A stretch of DNA of 64,000 bases from Eriocheir sinensis (taxonomy: Eukaryota > Arthropoda > Malacostraca > Decapoda > Varunidae): positions 11,169,709-11,233,708 of the forward strand of contig NC_066520.1 of assembly GCF_024679095.1 (NCBI RefSeq), read 5' to 3'. The position numbers were made by a program, and so were the translations under genes. Every line of letters begins with the position of its first letter. Position 1 is the stretch's first letter. This document shows positions 11,571 to 25,392 of the stretch, in pieces. The notes below the pieces were generated by a model that worked only from the letters and a program-made list of their open reading frames with translations, ran no database searches and was not told the DNA's origin.

Positions 11571-12840
11571 TTCAGAGCAAACATTTATAGACGGGCGAGG
11601 ATAAAAAAAAAAGATAATAAAAAATAAAAATAGTGGCGGTTAGGGATGAGGCGCGGGGCTTAGGCGAGGGTGTGAGATACGCCGGAACGTTCCTGGTGAC
11701 CCAAACGGACGCCCTTTTCCGCCTGGTAATTAGCTGGGCCGGTGATGGATGGCGGCTAATTAAGACGGGCACACACACACACGTCCCCAGCACGGCTAAT
11801 CTACGCCACCTCCTCCGCGGTGCCGTCACGTTCGCATGGCAGGGCCGAGGCGCCGCCCTTCGCCCATACCTACTCAGCATATAATCAATCCCAAAGAGAG
11901 AGAAAAAGAAAATCGATATTACTCGGAAATCGCCAACTGCCGCCGCCACAGCCACCACCGCCACCACCACCACTACCAGCCTCTCGGCCACAACCGCCAC
12001 CGCCACCCGTTCTCGGCTTCAAAATTATTCACGATGCGCCAAGTCTACGCCAAAATTGAATGCCTATCCCTTGCCGCGGCTGACAGAGGGGCCTACCTTC
12101 CCCTTTCCCTCGCCCTGTGAAGGCCCTGGGGAGCGGCGAGGGGCCTTTATAGGGTTGCGAGGGCCCTTAGGGGGTGTGAGGGGAGGAACCCACTGCCTGC
12201 ACCACCGCTCTGAGGAACACCACCACCACGCTGCCACACCACCACCACCACCACCACTACCCTTCTCTTCAGCCTTTCCTCCTTCCGCCCATGCCTATGC
12301 ACGCCTACGGACGCCTCAGCACGTCCCTGTGACCTAACCCTCCTGACGTACCTCGGGTGGCGGGGACGGCAGCGCGGGGAGAGTGGCAGAGGGAGGGAGT
12401 GGAGAGAGGGCTTGCAGGAGCTGTATGTTGCCTGGCGGGCGTCGGAGGAAGGGAAGGAAGAAGGGCGGAGTGCGTGCAAAATTTCGTGTGTTCGTTCGGC
12501 CTCAAGCAGAGACCTCGCGCAAGTTTTATCTTCTGTTCTCTTATTTACCGGGAGCATGAAGGCCCTAACGTGTTGTTGAAATATCTATAACATCAGCCGC
12601 CAGCGTCAACCATGAATTGAAATTGCATTCATTATATATACAAAAAAATATGAAAGGACATACATTTGAGTATAGACTGCGTTTACTTTGACCTCCCGAT
12701 TCGACACAGTTTTTAGGCGTCTTTCCATCAGCGAGGAGGTAAGGGGCGTGAGGCTGATCGGCGAGGACCAGCCCTGGCGAGGTGACGGTGAGCTCGGCCC
12801 TGGAGCGGGGCTGGGGTGCGGGGCGGGGCTGGTCTGCCTC
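11571..12840. other. GC-rich low-repeat islet; no exon supported
   Basis: Contains two TAATTA-type cores, GGTAATTAGC near 11724 and GCTAATTAAG near 11755, the core recognised by many homeodomains (general knowledge). Also CCACCACCA/CCGCCA runs at 11940-12010 and 12220-12260. Possible regulatory DNA, but only by composition. Confidence 0.25.
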
Positions 12841-12861
12841 ACATTACGTAAACGGATGCGC

Positions 12862-13966
<1,105 letters not shown>

Positions 13967-14024
13967 CCTGCTAAGCCTATCATCTTATTCTCTGAATCAT
14001 TAGCTCTTAACTATTGGCCTGAAG

Positions 14025-14027
<3 letters not shown>

Positions 14028-14110
<83 letters not shown>
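14028..14110. repeat. (GA)n(CA)n compound microsatellite
   Basis: GA block of about 50 bp followed by a CA block of about 32 bp. Confidence 0.95.
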
Positions 14111-14113
<3 letters not shown>

Positions 14114-14329
14114 TGATATAGGCGAATGATAATGGGAAGAAAAGGAAGGGGGAGGAGGAGGAAGAGGAGGAGTCATGATGCCACCCTTTCTTCCTTCTCT
14201 CCACCGCTCCCTCCTGAATCTGTCTTCCTCCTAAACACGACGTTACTTTCGACCCTCACGAGAGAGGTTTAAATAAGCCTCCCATTTTAGAGCAAAGTTT
14301 AAGGACGGTTCAAAATGTTAATGATGACT

Positions 14330-14860
14330 CTTATATCCTTGGTTGAAACAGTTCCTTTTCCTCATTTTATTTTGGTTAATAACTGCTGGTCAGTTTTATA
14401 TATCTTCTTTGTATTTATTAACTTATTCATTTATTTAACATATTAATTTTGGATCTTTTTGTATTCTGAAGAGTAACAGAACCTTCCACTTCGTCTCCTC
14501 TAGTTAACCGTAAGTTGTAGTTTGTTTTATGTATTTCCTTGTATTTATCTTTCTATTTTCTTATTCATTTATTTTACATATTTATCAAGGATTATTTTTG
14601 TATCCTGATCATAAATAAAACCTGTTTCGTCTCATTTTGTTAAGTACACATTGAATTCAGTTTTATAGATTTCCTTGTATTTATCTAAAGTTATTTATTT
14701 TTTAATGTTATATTTCATGTATGTATTTATTTAGGATAATTTTGTATCCTGAACATGAATAGAGCCTTCTCCTTGGTCTCATCTATAGCTAACCGTATAT
14801 TGCAGTTTTATATATTTCTTTGTATTTAACTATTTCTTTATTCATCTATTTAGGATCAGA
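14330..14860. repeat. degenerate tandem repeat, unit about 125-150 bp, 4 copies
   Basis: AT-rich unit with the ordered words AGTTTTATATATTTC, CTTGTATTTAT, TTATTCATTTATTTA, TTTTGTATCCTGAA and TAGTTAACCGTA. The TATTTCCTTGTATTTAT word recurs near 14400, 14530, 14665 and 14815. Units are strongly diverged, so the array is old. Confidence 0.8.
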
Positions 14861-15135
14861 AATTCGCTTAAGCATCAACCATTTTCCACGACGAATTTCC
14901 TGACGCCCATTTTGAGGGAAGGAGGATCAACCTAACCTCATTACTCACCCCATCTGTCGCTCCCCACACGCGCCGAGGAGGGACAAAATGTAGACCTGGT
15001 GATGGGCCTAAATTCAATTGTCCTTTGTGACTCATAAGATTCCGGGCAGCTTCATTTACTTCGGAGGGATGAAGTCTGCGGGGGTCAGGAGGGGAGGGTG
15101 TGTGGCATTTGATATATTCTGGTCGTATACATTGA
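14861..15135. other. unique sequence, no gene recognised
   Basis: Nothing supported on either strand. Confidence 0.5.
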
Positions 15136-15140
15136 GAGAT

Positions 15141-15143
<3 letters not shown>

Positions 15144-15223
<80 letters not shown>

Positions 15224-15355
15224 GTTAATTGTCAGGCTGCAAGATGAGAGACAGGACGGGGAGAAGGCGGCCAGAAGAGAGGAGTAAAGGAGGGGAGGGG
15301 AGGGGAGGAGTAACGGAGGGATGGAGTAATGGAGGGGAGGGGAGGGAGGGGATGA
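15144..15355. repeat. (GA)n microsatellite and GGGGA-rich tail
   Basis: (GA)n at 15144-15220, then degenerate AGGGG words at 15280-15350. Confidence 0.9.
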
Positions 15356-15679
15356 GTAATACACTGTAGAGTTGTAACGAAGCCAATTACCCTCACCCCC
15401 CTTTCCACCCTCGCAAACTCCACCACCACCACCATTATGCCACCACCACTACCACCGTCACCACAAGACCCAGCAGGCCCCTTCCTTCCAAAATGGAGGA
15501 CAGAGTAGCAGGGAGTTTAGTGATGGAGAATAGATATGAAGAAAAAAGGTAGCTATACATTTTTAGACCACTGTTATTACTATCACTACTACGACTATTA
15601 CTATGACTATAAGATAAAGATAACTGGGCCTCAGACAAGTAACTGCATGCAAAACAAGACTTCATCCATTAATATTTAC

Positions 15680-15680
15680 A

Positions 15681-15740
<60 letters not shown>
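15680..15740. repeat. (CA)n microsatellite
   Basis: About 60 bp of CA; a second short CA run sits at 15859-15878. Confidence 0.95.
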
Positions 15741-15742
<2 letters not shown>

Positions 15743-16015
15743 TCATTTAGGAAGGGCACATACAAAGGAACTGTAATAAATAAGCAACGTTGTGATAAAA
15801 ATGGCAGGAATGAAGGACAGAAAGAACGAAAAAGAAGTAAACTGATGACTGAGCGCGCGCACACACACACACACACACCAAAAAAGCTCCCCCGATGTTC
15901 ATACTTTTAGAAACACCAAACAACGCGGAAATGTCAAAATAATCCGATTCTCTTGCGCACAAATAACACAAGAGAACAAGAGATTTTTATTTAATTAAGG
16001 TGATCATGGACTTTT

Positions 16016-16145
<130 letters not shown>

Positions 16146-16659
16146 ATAAAACTATATAGCAATAAAAGATAATTCCCAATGTACGTCTGTATATTGTCAT
16201 TTAGTGTGAGATAAATGTTTGGAGGTTGAGGATTCCGTCTCCATCGACCCATCCAAAAAAACTCCATAAGGATGTTAAACTTCGAAGATGACGAAGAAGT
16301 AGAAGAAAAAATAGAAGAAAAAGCAAAAGGGGAAGAAGTAAAAGAAGAAGAAAAAAAAGAAGGGTAAGAAAAGGAAGGGGAAGAAGAAGTAGAAGTAAAA
16401 GAAGAAGAAGAAAAAGAAATTGAGCACTGCAGCGTTTCCTCGTTGGTTCACGCACTGCTCAAATCTTAAGGTAACCGTGACAACAATGTATACTAACTAC
16501 TAACCACACGTTAAGCTTTAAAAAAAAACACTTAAACTTCTGATATTCGAGATGATAGATAAAAATAACTAAGACATGCAAAGAAAAAAACAGAGAAGGA
16601 AGACAAACTTTTAAGCGATTTGATTATTTCGCGGGTAGGGACAGACTCGATCTTGGCGT

Positions 16660-16999
16660 CGACGAGAGAGAGAGACAGAGAGGGAGAGAGAGAGAGAGAG
16701 AAAAAAAAAAAGGGGAAGGCTTCTACAGGAGGGCCGGCGTTGTCCAGTCTCTCCCACGTAAGAAAAAAAATATAAGGCGGAAAAAAATAAAGGATTATGA
16801 ATAAAAGATTGACCGGTGTAGGCCTTATTGAGGGCAGCAGCTGGACACAAGAGGGCCGCCACAAAGCCATTTTTGGGAGGTGAATGGGCGGGCGGGGCCG
16901 GGCGGGGCAGGGGTGAGGGCCTCGAGTGGTCAGGGCTCAGTAACATCATCTTCTTCCAGCTATTTCGCCCTTCTTCTGCTGCGCCTTCTTTTTTTTTGT

Positions 17000-17035
<36 letters not shown>
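16660..17035. repeat. GA tract and (CT)n tract flanking a GC-rich patch
   Basis: Imperfect (GA)n at about 16665-16700 and (CT)n at 17003-17034 lie 300 bp apart in opposite sense. The DNA between is GC-rich (16840-16930) without a supported exon. Confidence 0.8.
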
Positions 17036-17687
17036 CCACTCGTGAATCTGGTCCTCCTGGATTTTTTATATATATTCTTTTTAGCTTCCTTGCCCCTATT
17101 TTTCTCTCTCTCTTTACCATTATTCCTAGTAGGGTAGGAAATTTGACATCAGTGAATAAAAAAAAAATGTTTGAACTAGAACACTATTTTTTTCTGTTTG
17201 CTATTAAGAATCTTTCGTAAGACTTGTTTATGGCAGTTACAAATACAAGTTTCGTTTAATCGAAAGTAGTATCGTTCATCACGTCAGACATTAAGCTTTT
17301 TTTTTTTTAATTAAAGGACTAAGGCCCGTATTACTAAACATTTCGTCGCCCAAGTTCACATATTTGACAAGGCTTTCGTAGGAGTTTTGGGCATTTCCAG
17401 GAGTAGTTTTATGACCCTGATGGTACTTTGACCCTTCTTTTGTACCATGAGCCTAAAGAAACACTCATTACAACCCGACTGATCCCCTCTCTGACCTTTA
17501 GAAATAGCTGATGTGTGAGGCGAAGTGTCTTATAATACCGACATAAATAACCCCAATGAAGTCACGAAAAGAGATTGACAAGATGAAATATTTTTACATA
17601 TAGTGTTAAACTTGGCATTTCTAAACATTCCTAGTGCTGGAACTGATCTGAGTTTTTCTGTTATTATTGTTTCCCTTTTATATTTTT
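17036..17687. other. unique or unclassified repeat sequence, no gene recognised
   Basis: The 17325-17530 part, starting AAGGCCCGTATTACTAAAC, has the look of a dispersed element. Its opening loosely matches GGGCCGTACTCTGAAAC at 40436, but the rest does not clearly align. Confidence 0.4.
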
Positions 17688-17768
17688 ACAGTAAAGGAAG
17701 CAGCTCAACGGCAAACACATGTGAAAAAAAGCCCGCTAAACATTGCTCCTATAAAAGATTGGCAGAGT
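17688..17768 (+). repeat. dispersed repeat family R1, copy 3
   Basis: ACAGTAAAGGAAGCAGCTCA, A-rich middle, then AAGCCCGCTAAACATTGCTCC and ATAAAAGA, in the same order as copies 1 and 2. Confidence 0.65.
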
Positions 17769-18413
17769 GTATTTTAAGGCACTAAAAATGAAAATATCGA
17801 CAACTATATATGCATCCATTTTTGTGTATGTGTGCCTGATTCTCTCTCTCTCTCATTACCACTCTCTCCCTAGTCCATCCTCGCCATTCAGTCCCTCTCC
17901 CCCTTACGTCCTCCACCGTAAGGAACCGCAAGAAAGAAAACTCATTATATTTTTCTCTCAATAAAAAAAATAAAAAAAGACTAAAGAAATACTGAGAACC
18001 AAAATCCGTCAGCACGTCTCCCGCCAATGCACGTCACGCACTAATATATGTTTTCATGTCCTCATCAGCCCGTGTCAGTGCTCCCCGCCCACTGCACCGC
18101 GCTCCTCGCCTCCTGCCAGCCCGCCGCAGGAAATAATGACGGTCGGCGGGGCTATCGTCAGGATCTTGAATGAGAGCGAATGACAGCATGGCGGGCGAGG
18201 GGAAGGAGGAAGAGGAGGAGGAGGAGGAGGAGGCAGGGCTGTTTTCATCACGTTTATGCATTCCCTCTTCCCTGCTTTCCTTTATGTGGAGGCTTTCTGT
18301 GCAGTATTTGGTCTGTTTTACTCGCTTAATACCTCGCCAGAATTACTCGCGCAACACTCATGACTTAAATAGCAATAACAGCCTTCGCGATGATATATAA
18401 ATGTTAAATAGCA
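17769..18413. other. unique sequence, no gene recognised
   Basis: Includes a GAGGAG run at 18200-18235; otherwise mixed. Confidence 0.5.
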
Positions 18414-18417
18414 ATAG

Positions 18418-18495
18418 TCGCAGTCGTAGTTGTAGTAGTAATAATAGTAGTAGCAGCAGTAGTAGTAGTAGCAGTGGTAGTACAGTAGTAGTGGA
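18418..18495. repeat. (AGT/AGC)n imperfect trinucleotide tract
   Basis: GTAGTAGCAGCAGTAGTAG-type run. Confidence 0.85.
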
Positions 18496-18504
18496 AATAG
18501 TAAA

Positions 18505-18815
18505 AAGGATCAGCAACCATCGCTATAATGTACAAATGTGAAGTATAGCGTTGAGAAAAATAGTAACAATAATCTTCGCTATAATGTACAAATGTGAAGT
18601 ATAGCGTTGATGTTCATAGGATTCACAACCTTCGCAAAATTATATAAAGGTGAAGTATAGCGTTGACAAAAATAGTAACAATAATCTTCGCTATAATGTT
18701 CAAATGTGAAGTATGGCGTTGATGTTCATAGGATTCACAACCTTCGCAAAATTATATGAGGGTGAAGTATAGCGTTGACCTGAATAGCGACTAAGCTGGG
18801 ATATATAAACGTGAA
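18505..18815. repeat. 56-bp repeat organised as 112-bp dimers
   Basis: GTGAAGTAT recurs at 18538, 18594, 18650, 18706 and 18762, exactly 56 bp apart. Interiors alternate: type A has AATAGTAACAATAATCTTCG and type B has TGTTCATAGGATTCACAACC, in the order A, B, A, B. This is a small higher-order repeat. Confidence 0.93.
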
Positions 18816-19240
18816 GTCCATCGCTCGCAGTGCTGAGGCAGGTGAGAAAACACACTGCTAGAGCAACTTTGCTAATGCATAAATTCATGAGAAAAAAATA
18901 CACACACGAGTAAAAAAGTTCAAGGGCTGAGCGGGAAATTAATTAACATAAAAAGCAAAAACACTTTCTAACAAGTTTTTTTTTTTTATAACTTTTAGCT
19001 ACGACGAAAAAAATAATAATATAAAAACGTGAAAAGTTAAAAGTTTAGGTGACGAAGAAAATAAGTCCATGAAGCAACAAACTTTAGAACGAAAAAAATA
19101 GAAGCGTGAATACTGCCACTGGAATACAGAAAAAAACACCACATTGAAAAAAGAAAAAGCTGACGATTAGAAAAACAAGAAACAAAACAAAACAAAAAGA
19201 CAAACCAAAGCTACGCAAAGAAACACCAACACTTCAGAAA
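18816..19240. other. AT-rich sequence, no gene recognised
   Basis: A-rich on the + strand, no supported feature. Confidence 0.5.
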
Positions 19241-19241
19241 T

Positions 19242-19370
<129 letters not shown>

Positions 19371-19735
19371 AATTGTGGTATATATCATCAAATACACATA
19401 CTAAAAAACACCAAAGAAAAAGAAATAAAAACTAGAAAAAAACCTTTATAAACAAACAAACAAAACAACACTAGTACACCAGAAAAAAACACGTGAAAAA
19501 AAATAAAGAATTCGTGGCACATATCCTCAATACAATTATACACACGACAGCAGAAAAAGCGTTGCATGGCGTGGCTGGACAGGTGGAGCGCGCTAATGAC
19601 GCCTACCTGGAGACAAAGGCCCCTGGAACACGAATTTCCCCCGAGACGACACCTTGGGGCTGCAGGAGGAGGGGGAGGGAGGGGGGAAGAGTGAGGGAGT
19701 GAGGGGAAGAAGTGGAAAGAGAGAGAGAGAGTGGC

Positions 19736-19974
<239 letters not shown>

Positions 19975-20070
19975 TGACGTGAACAGGCGAATCAACAGGT
20001 AGACAGACACAGAAAGAGAAAGAGGGAGGAAAAATTATATATAAAAACAAGAGACGCATCAGATATAGCA

Positions 20071-20075
20071 CAGAT

Positions 20076-20118
<43 letters not shown>
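20071..20118. repeat. (CA)n microsatellite
   Basis: About 48 bp of CA. Confidence 0.95.
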
Positions 20119-20120
<2 letters not shown>

Positions 20121-20660
20121 CTAATCCCCACACAGTCCATCACTACATCGGACGACCTACCAAGCCAGTCACCCAGTCAGCCAGCCCAGGTAGATAGTAA
20201 GACATCCATCCATCCGTTCACCCAACCTGTCAACCCTCCACCCAGTCAGCCAACAGGTCACAAGCACAACAAGAGAGCGTAGCAGCATCTTTCCTTCGCC
20301 TCATCTCCGAGCGGGAAGGTGCACATCAAACGCTCGACACGCCTCACTTTGACGGGTAACTAATCTCAACCTTCTGCGATTATGTACCAGCGGCGGGGAT
20401 GAAAAACCGAGAACGCGATGCTGGTGCTGCTGCTGCTTGCGTCACCCGCGGCCTTGATCTCCCGTCTTTGATCCTCGACACCGCTGCTTGCGACTTTTCT
20501 TCGTCTCCGGGTCACTCAAGTTAGGCAGCCAGTCAGTCAGTCAGTCCGTTCCTCAGTCAGTCAGTCAGTCAAGTCATGTCAAGTCGAGTTCGTGTATCTT
20601 TCATGTTTTAAAACCCTAAATGCATATGTGTTCTTAGACATTTATATTATTAATTATATA
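20119..20660. other. unique sequence with a CAGT run, no gene recognised
   Basis: (CAGT)n imperfect run at about 20527-20575 and CAGTCAGCC words at 20165-20255. No exon supported. Confidence 0.5.
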
Positions 20661-20670
20661 TATGATACTA

Positions 20671-20753
20671 ACACACACACACACACACACACACACAAAG
20701 AAAAAAAAGAGACACAAACATCTCAATTCCAATCCATGTCAGAGTATTCAGAC

Positions 20754-20813
<60 letters not shown>
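20671..20813. repeat. two (CA)n microsatellites
   Basis: CA blocks at 20671-20697 and 20755-20813. Confidence 0.95.
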
Positions 20814-20814
<1 letters not shown>

Positions 20815-20989
20815 CCCTCTGCTACTCATTGGAGACATGAGACTTAAAAAACTGTAAAAATTAAGGAGACGGAAAGAGGAGGGTGAGAGGAAAGAGGAAG
20901 AGGAGGAGGAGGAGGAGGAGTGACTGAAATAACAAGAAGAGAGTAATGCTACAAATTAGAGGAGATGAAGAAACGAGTGATGGGGTGGA

Positions 20990-22140
20990 GGCGTTGAAAC
21001 AAGTCTAGCGGCAGGAGAGAGCAGGAGGGGAGAAGAAAGGAAGAGAGGAGAGAGAGGAGAGGAGAGACAAGAGCAGAGAAGAGAAGAGAGGAAGAGAAAC
21101 AAGAAAACCGAGGAATAGCGCTTGGAAGAGAACCAGGGAGCTACGGAAGAGGCAATAGGAGAGAAAGGGAGAGAAGGAAGACGGGGAGAAGAAAGGAGAG
21201 GAGAGGAGAGGAGAGGAGAGGAGAGGAGAGGAGAGAAGAGAGGAAGAGAAACAAGAAAACCGAGGAATAGCGCGTGAAGGAGAACCAGGGAGATATTGAA
21301 GAGGCAAGAGGAGAGAAAGGGAGAGAAGGAAGACGAGGAGAAGAAAGGAGAGGAGAGGAGAGGAGAGGAGAGAAGAAGAGAAACAAGAAAACCGAGGAAT
21401 AGCGCGTGAATGAGAACCAGGGAGATATTGAAGAGGCAAGAGGAGAGAAAGGAAGAGAAGGAAGACGAGGAGAAGAAAGGAGAGGAGAGGAGAGGAGAGA
21501 AGAGAGGAGAGAAGAGAGGAAGAGAAACAAGAAAACCGAGGAATAGCGCTTGGAAGAGAACCAGGGAGATATTGAAGAGGCAAGAGGAGAGAAAGGGAGA
21601 GAAGGAAGACGAGGAGAAGAAAGGAGAGGAGAGGAGAGGAGAGGAGAGGAGAGAAGAGAGGAAGAGAAACAAGAAAACCGAGGAATAGCGCGTGAAGGAG
21701 AACCAGGGAGATATTGAAGAGGCAAGAGGAGAGAAAGGGAGAGAAGGAAGACGGGGAGAAGAAAGGAGAGGAGAGGAGAGGAGAGGAGAGCGGAAGAGAA
21801 GAAAGCGAGAAGGGAAAGCGCGTGAAGGAGAACCAGGGAGCTATGAAAGAGGCAAGAGGAGAGAAAGGGAGGAGAGAGAAGGAAGACGAGGAGGACGAGG
21901 AGGGTGATGGAGAAGAGAGAAGAGAAAAAGAGAAGAAAACCGAGAAAGGAAAGCGCGTGAAGGAGAACCAGGGAGCTATGAAAGAGGCAAGATGAGAGAA
22001 AGGGGGAAGAGAGAAGGAAGACGAGGAGGAGGAGGAGGAGGAGGGTGATGGAGAAGAGAGAAGAGAGGAAGAGAAGAAAACCAAGAAGAGATAACGAGTG
22101 AAGCAAAACCTGAGAGCAATATATGGACGAGGCAAGAGGA
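20990..22140. repeat. purine-only minisatellite, unit about 140 bp, 8 copies
   Basis: The phrase ACCAGGGAG (or its variant) recurs at 21132, 21283, 21416, 21560, 21702, 21832, 21967 and 22109, 130-151 bp apart. Each unit also has GAAAACCGAGGAATAGCGC and a variable number of AGGAG words. The + strand is nearly all purine, so minus-strand frames of 481 and 372 residues rich in S, L, F and P are artefacts. Confidence 0.93.
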
Positions 22141-22429
22141 GGGAAAGGGAGACGAGAAGGAAGGCGAGGAGGAGGAGGAAGCAGAGGAGGAGGAGGAGGA
22201 GGAAGGAGGGTGATGGAGGAGGGATATGAAGGAGAAGGGTTCTGGTAATTGATCCCCAACGCAGGGGGGCGAAAATCCGATAATTGAAGGGGGTGGAGCT
22301 CCCGGTGATAATCAAACGGCCGCTAGGGACGGAGGGATGGCGCGGAGGCCCTACCGTGGAGGCGCTGCTGACTAGACGCCGGAGGGGAGGAAGGGAGGAA
22401 AGGAGGGAAGGAGGATGCCAGGGAAAAGG

Positions 22430-22760
22430 ATTAATTGAGAGAGCGTGCACTGATCAGGGGGAGGAAAGAAGTGGTGAAGGGAGGGATGGTGCACTAAAGG
22501 GGGGGAGAGGAAGAGGAGGTGGAGGGGGACAGTACAGTGAAGGGGTGGAAGGGGGCAGAAAGAGAAGCTAGAGAACGTGCACTGATCAAGGGAAAGGAGA
22601 GAAGTGGTGAAGAGGGAACGATACACTGAAAAAAGGGGGGATGGGGGAGAGAGCGTGCACTAATCAGGGGGAAGGAAAGAAGTGGTACAGAAGGGGACGG
22701 TGCACTGAGAAGAGGGGAAAAGGGAGTGAGAAGAGGAGGTAAAGGGGGACGGTGCACTTA
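22430..22760. repeat. purine-rich irregular repeat with GTGCACTGATCA
   Basis: The phrase GTGCACT(G/A)ATCA(G/A)GG followed by GAAAGAAGTGGT occurs at about 22445, 22577 and 22656, within GGGGGA-rich spacers. Related GTGCACT words occur at 22489, 22709 and 22753. Confidence 0.8.
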
Positions 22761-23134
22761 TCACACAAGGAGGAAAGGGGGAGAAAGAGGGAATAGAGGA
22801 GGAAGGGAAAAGCGAAATGGGAGACAGGCGAATTGACTTAGGAGGGTGGGGAGGAGAGGAGAGAAAGGGAGGCAAGGAAGAAGAAAAAAAGGGAGAGTAT
22901 GCTTGTCTAGAAGGGGAAAGGGAGAGGTGGAGTGTAAGGGGAGTTAAACGGAGGAGGGAATGAGGGTGTATACTGAGAAGGGACGGAGGCAAAGAGAGAA
23001 AGAGAGAGAAAGGGAGAGAAAGAGAAAGGAACAAGGAAGGGAGGAAGGAGTAGTGAGAAGGGCAAACTCAAGCAGTGACGATGTGAGTGCGTAAAGAGAA
23101 AGCTGAAGGGAGAATACAGCCGGTCGTGAGGGAG

Positions 23135-23755
23135 AAGGCTTGAGGGGGAGAGAAAAGAACGGTGTGAAGAGAATAAAGAAAGAGAGTTAGTGAGCCGTCG
23201 TCATCATCTCACATCACATGAAGGATTGAGGGGGAGAGAAAGGTATATACGGTGTGAAGAGAATAAAGAAAGAGAGTTAGTGAGCCGTCGACATCATCTC
23301 ACATCACATGAAGGATTGAGGGGGAGAGAAAGGTATATACGGTGTGAAGAGATTAAAGAAAGAGAGTTAGTGAGCCGTCGACATCACCTCACATCACATG
23401 AAGGATTGAGGGGGAGAGAAAGGTATATACGGTGTGAAGAGAATAAAGAAAGAGAGTTAGTGAGCCGTCGACATCATCTCACATCACATGAAGGATTGAG
23501 GGGAAGAGAAAGGTATATACGGTGTGAAGAGATTAAAGAAAGAGAGTTAGTGAGCCGTCGTCATCATCTCACATCACATGAAGGATTGAGGGGGAGAGAA
23601 AGGTATATACGGTGTGAAGAGATTAAAGAAAGAGAGTTAGTGAGCCGTCGTCATCATCTCACATCACATGAAGGATTGAGGGGGAGAGAAAAGAACGGTG
23701 TGAAGAGAATAAAGAAAGAGAGTTAGTGAGCCGTCGACATCATCTCACATCACCT
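23135..23755. repeat. 90-bp minisatellite, about 6.5 copies
   Basis: AAGGATTGAG recurs at 23221, 23311, 23401, 23491, 23581 and 23671, exactly 90 bp apart. As the unit is 30 codons, one + frame stays open through the array and gives a 30-residue peptide repeat containing RRHHLTSHEGLRGRE. The outermost copies on both sides lack part of the GGTATATAC block (they read AAGAAC), which breaks that frame. No start context, no splice sites and no family match, so probably not protein-coding. Confidence 0.93.
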
Positions 23756-25030
23756 CACTCGTGTATCAATAAATTATTCACTCGCTCTACAGGAAAGGGT
23801 GACACGTAAGAACGAGAGGATGATGAAGAGGAGAAATGAGTTACAGTGAAATAAAAGGGATGGAATAAGATGATAGGGAAGAGGATGGAGTCAAGAAAAA
23901 TGGATAGGACTGACACGTGAGGATAGACGAGTGTGTAGAGAAAGAATGAAACAAAAACAAAGATCTGGTGTATGGGAAAATGTGAACTAAAGAGCGTGAA
24001 GATGAGGGATGTGGCGGGAAGGGCGAGGTGGTAGAGCGAGAATGAGACAGCAAAAAAAAAAGAGAAAAAAAAGGGGGCGGGGGTTGTAGGGCGAAGATAA
24101 TGTGGTAAAGAGCTGGTGAGGGGAAGGAGAACAGGAGGATAAAGGAGGAAGGAGAAAAGTATAGGAGAAGAAAGGAGGAGGAAGTACGGTTTTGGATGCG
24201 GTAAAGTGAACGGATGAAGAAAGACTAAATAACAGAGAGAGAGAGAGAGAGGGAGAGGTAGGAGATCGGAGGGGAATGGAGGAGAGGTGAGAGGGAGGAG
24301 AGAGGGAGGAAAGAGAGCCGAAAGAGGAGGCGTGAACGAGAGGAAAGGAGAGGCAAGAGCGAGGTAGGGCGAGCGGGAGGCGGGAGAGAAAAGACAGGAT
24401 AAAAAAAAAAAAAAAAAAAAAAAATCAGGAAAGGAAGGGGTGAAGGGCGCGGAAGGAGACACTCGAAAGGAAGAAAAAATACTGAAGTGGAGGAGAGGAT
24501 GTGGAGATGGCAATGGATAGGGAGGGAAGCGTCGACCGGGAGGAAAATCTGGAGGCACCTGGAGGGGATTGGAGGAGGGGAGGGAGAGGAAGGAAGTGTG
24601 GGGAAGGCGAGGTGTGAGGGCGTGATCTGGGGGGCGGCGGTGGTGGAGGCGGTGGAGGAGGTAGTGGAAGTGATGGTGAAGAAAGGGAAATGTGACGGAA
24701 TGAGAGTGACGGAGCAGCGTGTGGGAATGAAGAGGCGTGAGGAAGCGAGGTGATGAAGAGCTGAGAGAGGAGGAGGAGGAGGAGGAGGAGGAGGGAGAGC
24801 AAGGGGCGGCGTTGGCGGTATTGAGCGTCTGGGGCGGGGGGGAGGTGCTGGAGGGGGTGGCGGAAGGTGTGAAAAAAGTCTGTAAACATGACGACAGCTT
24901 CAGCGGCGCCGCGTCAGGGAAGGGGGGGAGAGAGGGGGGAGGGGGAAGGGGGAAGAGGGGGTGATGATATGAGCTTTACCCTCCCCTGTGATTGGCTGCT
25001 ACTGGGGGGAGGGGAGGGGGTGCTGAGGGG
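23756..25030. repeat. purine-rich (+ strand) low-complexity tract
   Basis: Degenerate GA/GGA/GAGGAG sequence with a poly(A) run at about 24400-24424, GGAGGTGG words at 24640-24680 and G-runs at 24925-24965 and 25005-25045. No gene recognised. Confidence 0.75.

Positions 25031-25392
<362 letters not shown>

Noticed and set aside
17325..17530. Match between this stretch and 40436-40690 as one transposon family
   Set aside because: Only the opening words resemble each other; the rest could not be aligned by eye.
21005..22450. 481-residue S/L/F/P-rich minus-strand frame
   Set aside because: It is the pyrimidine strand of a purine minisatellite; stops need purines, so long open frames are expected.
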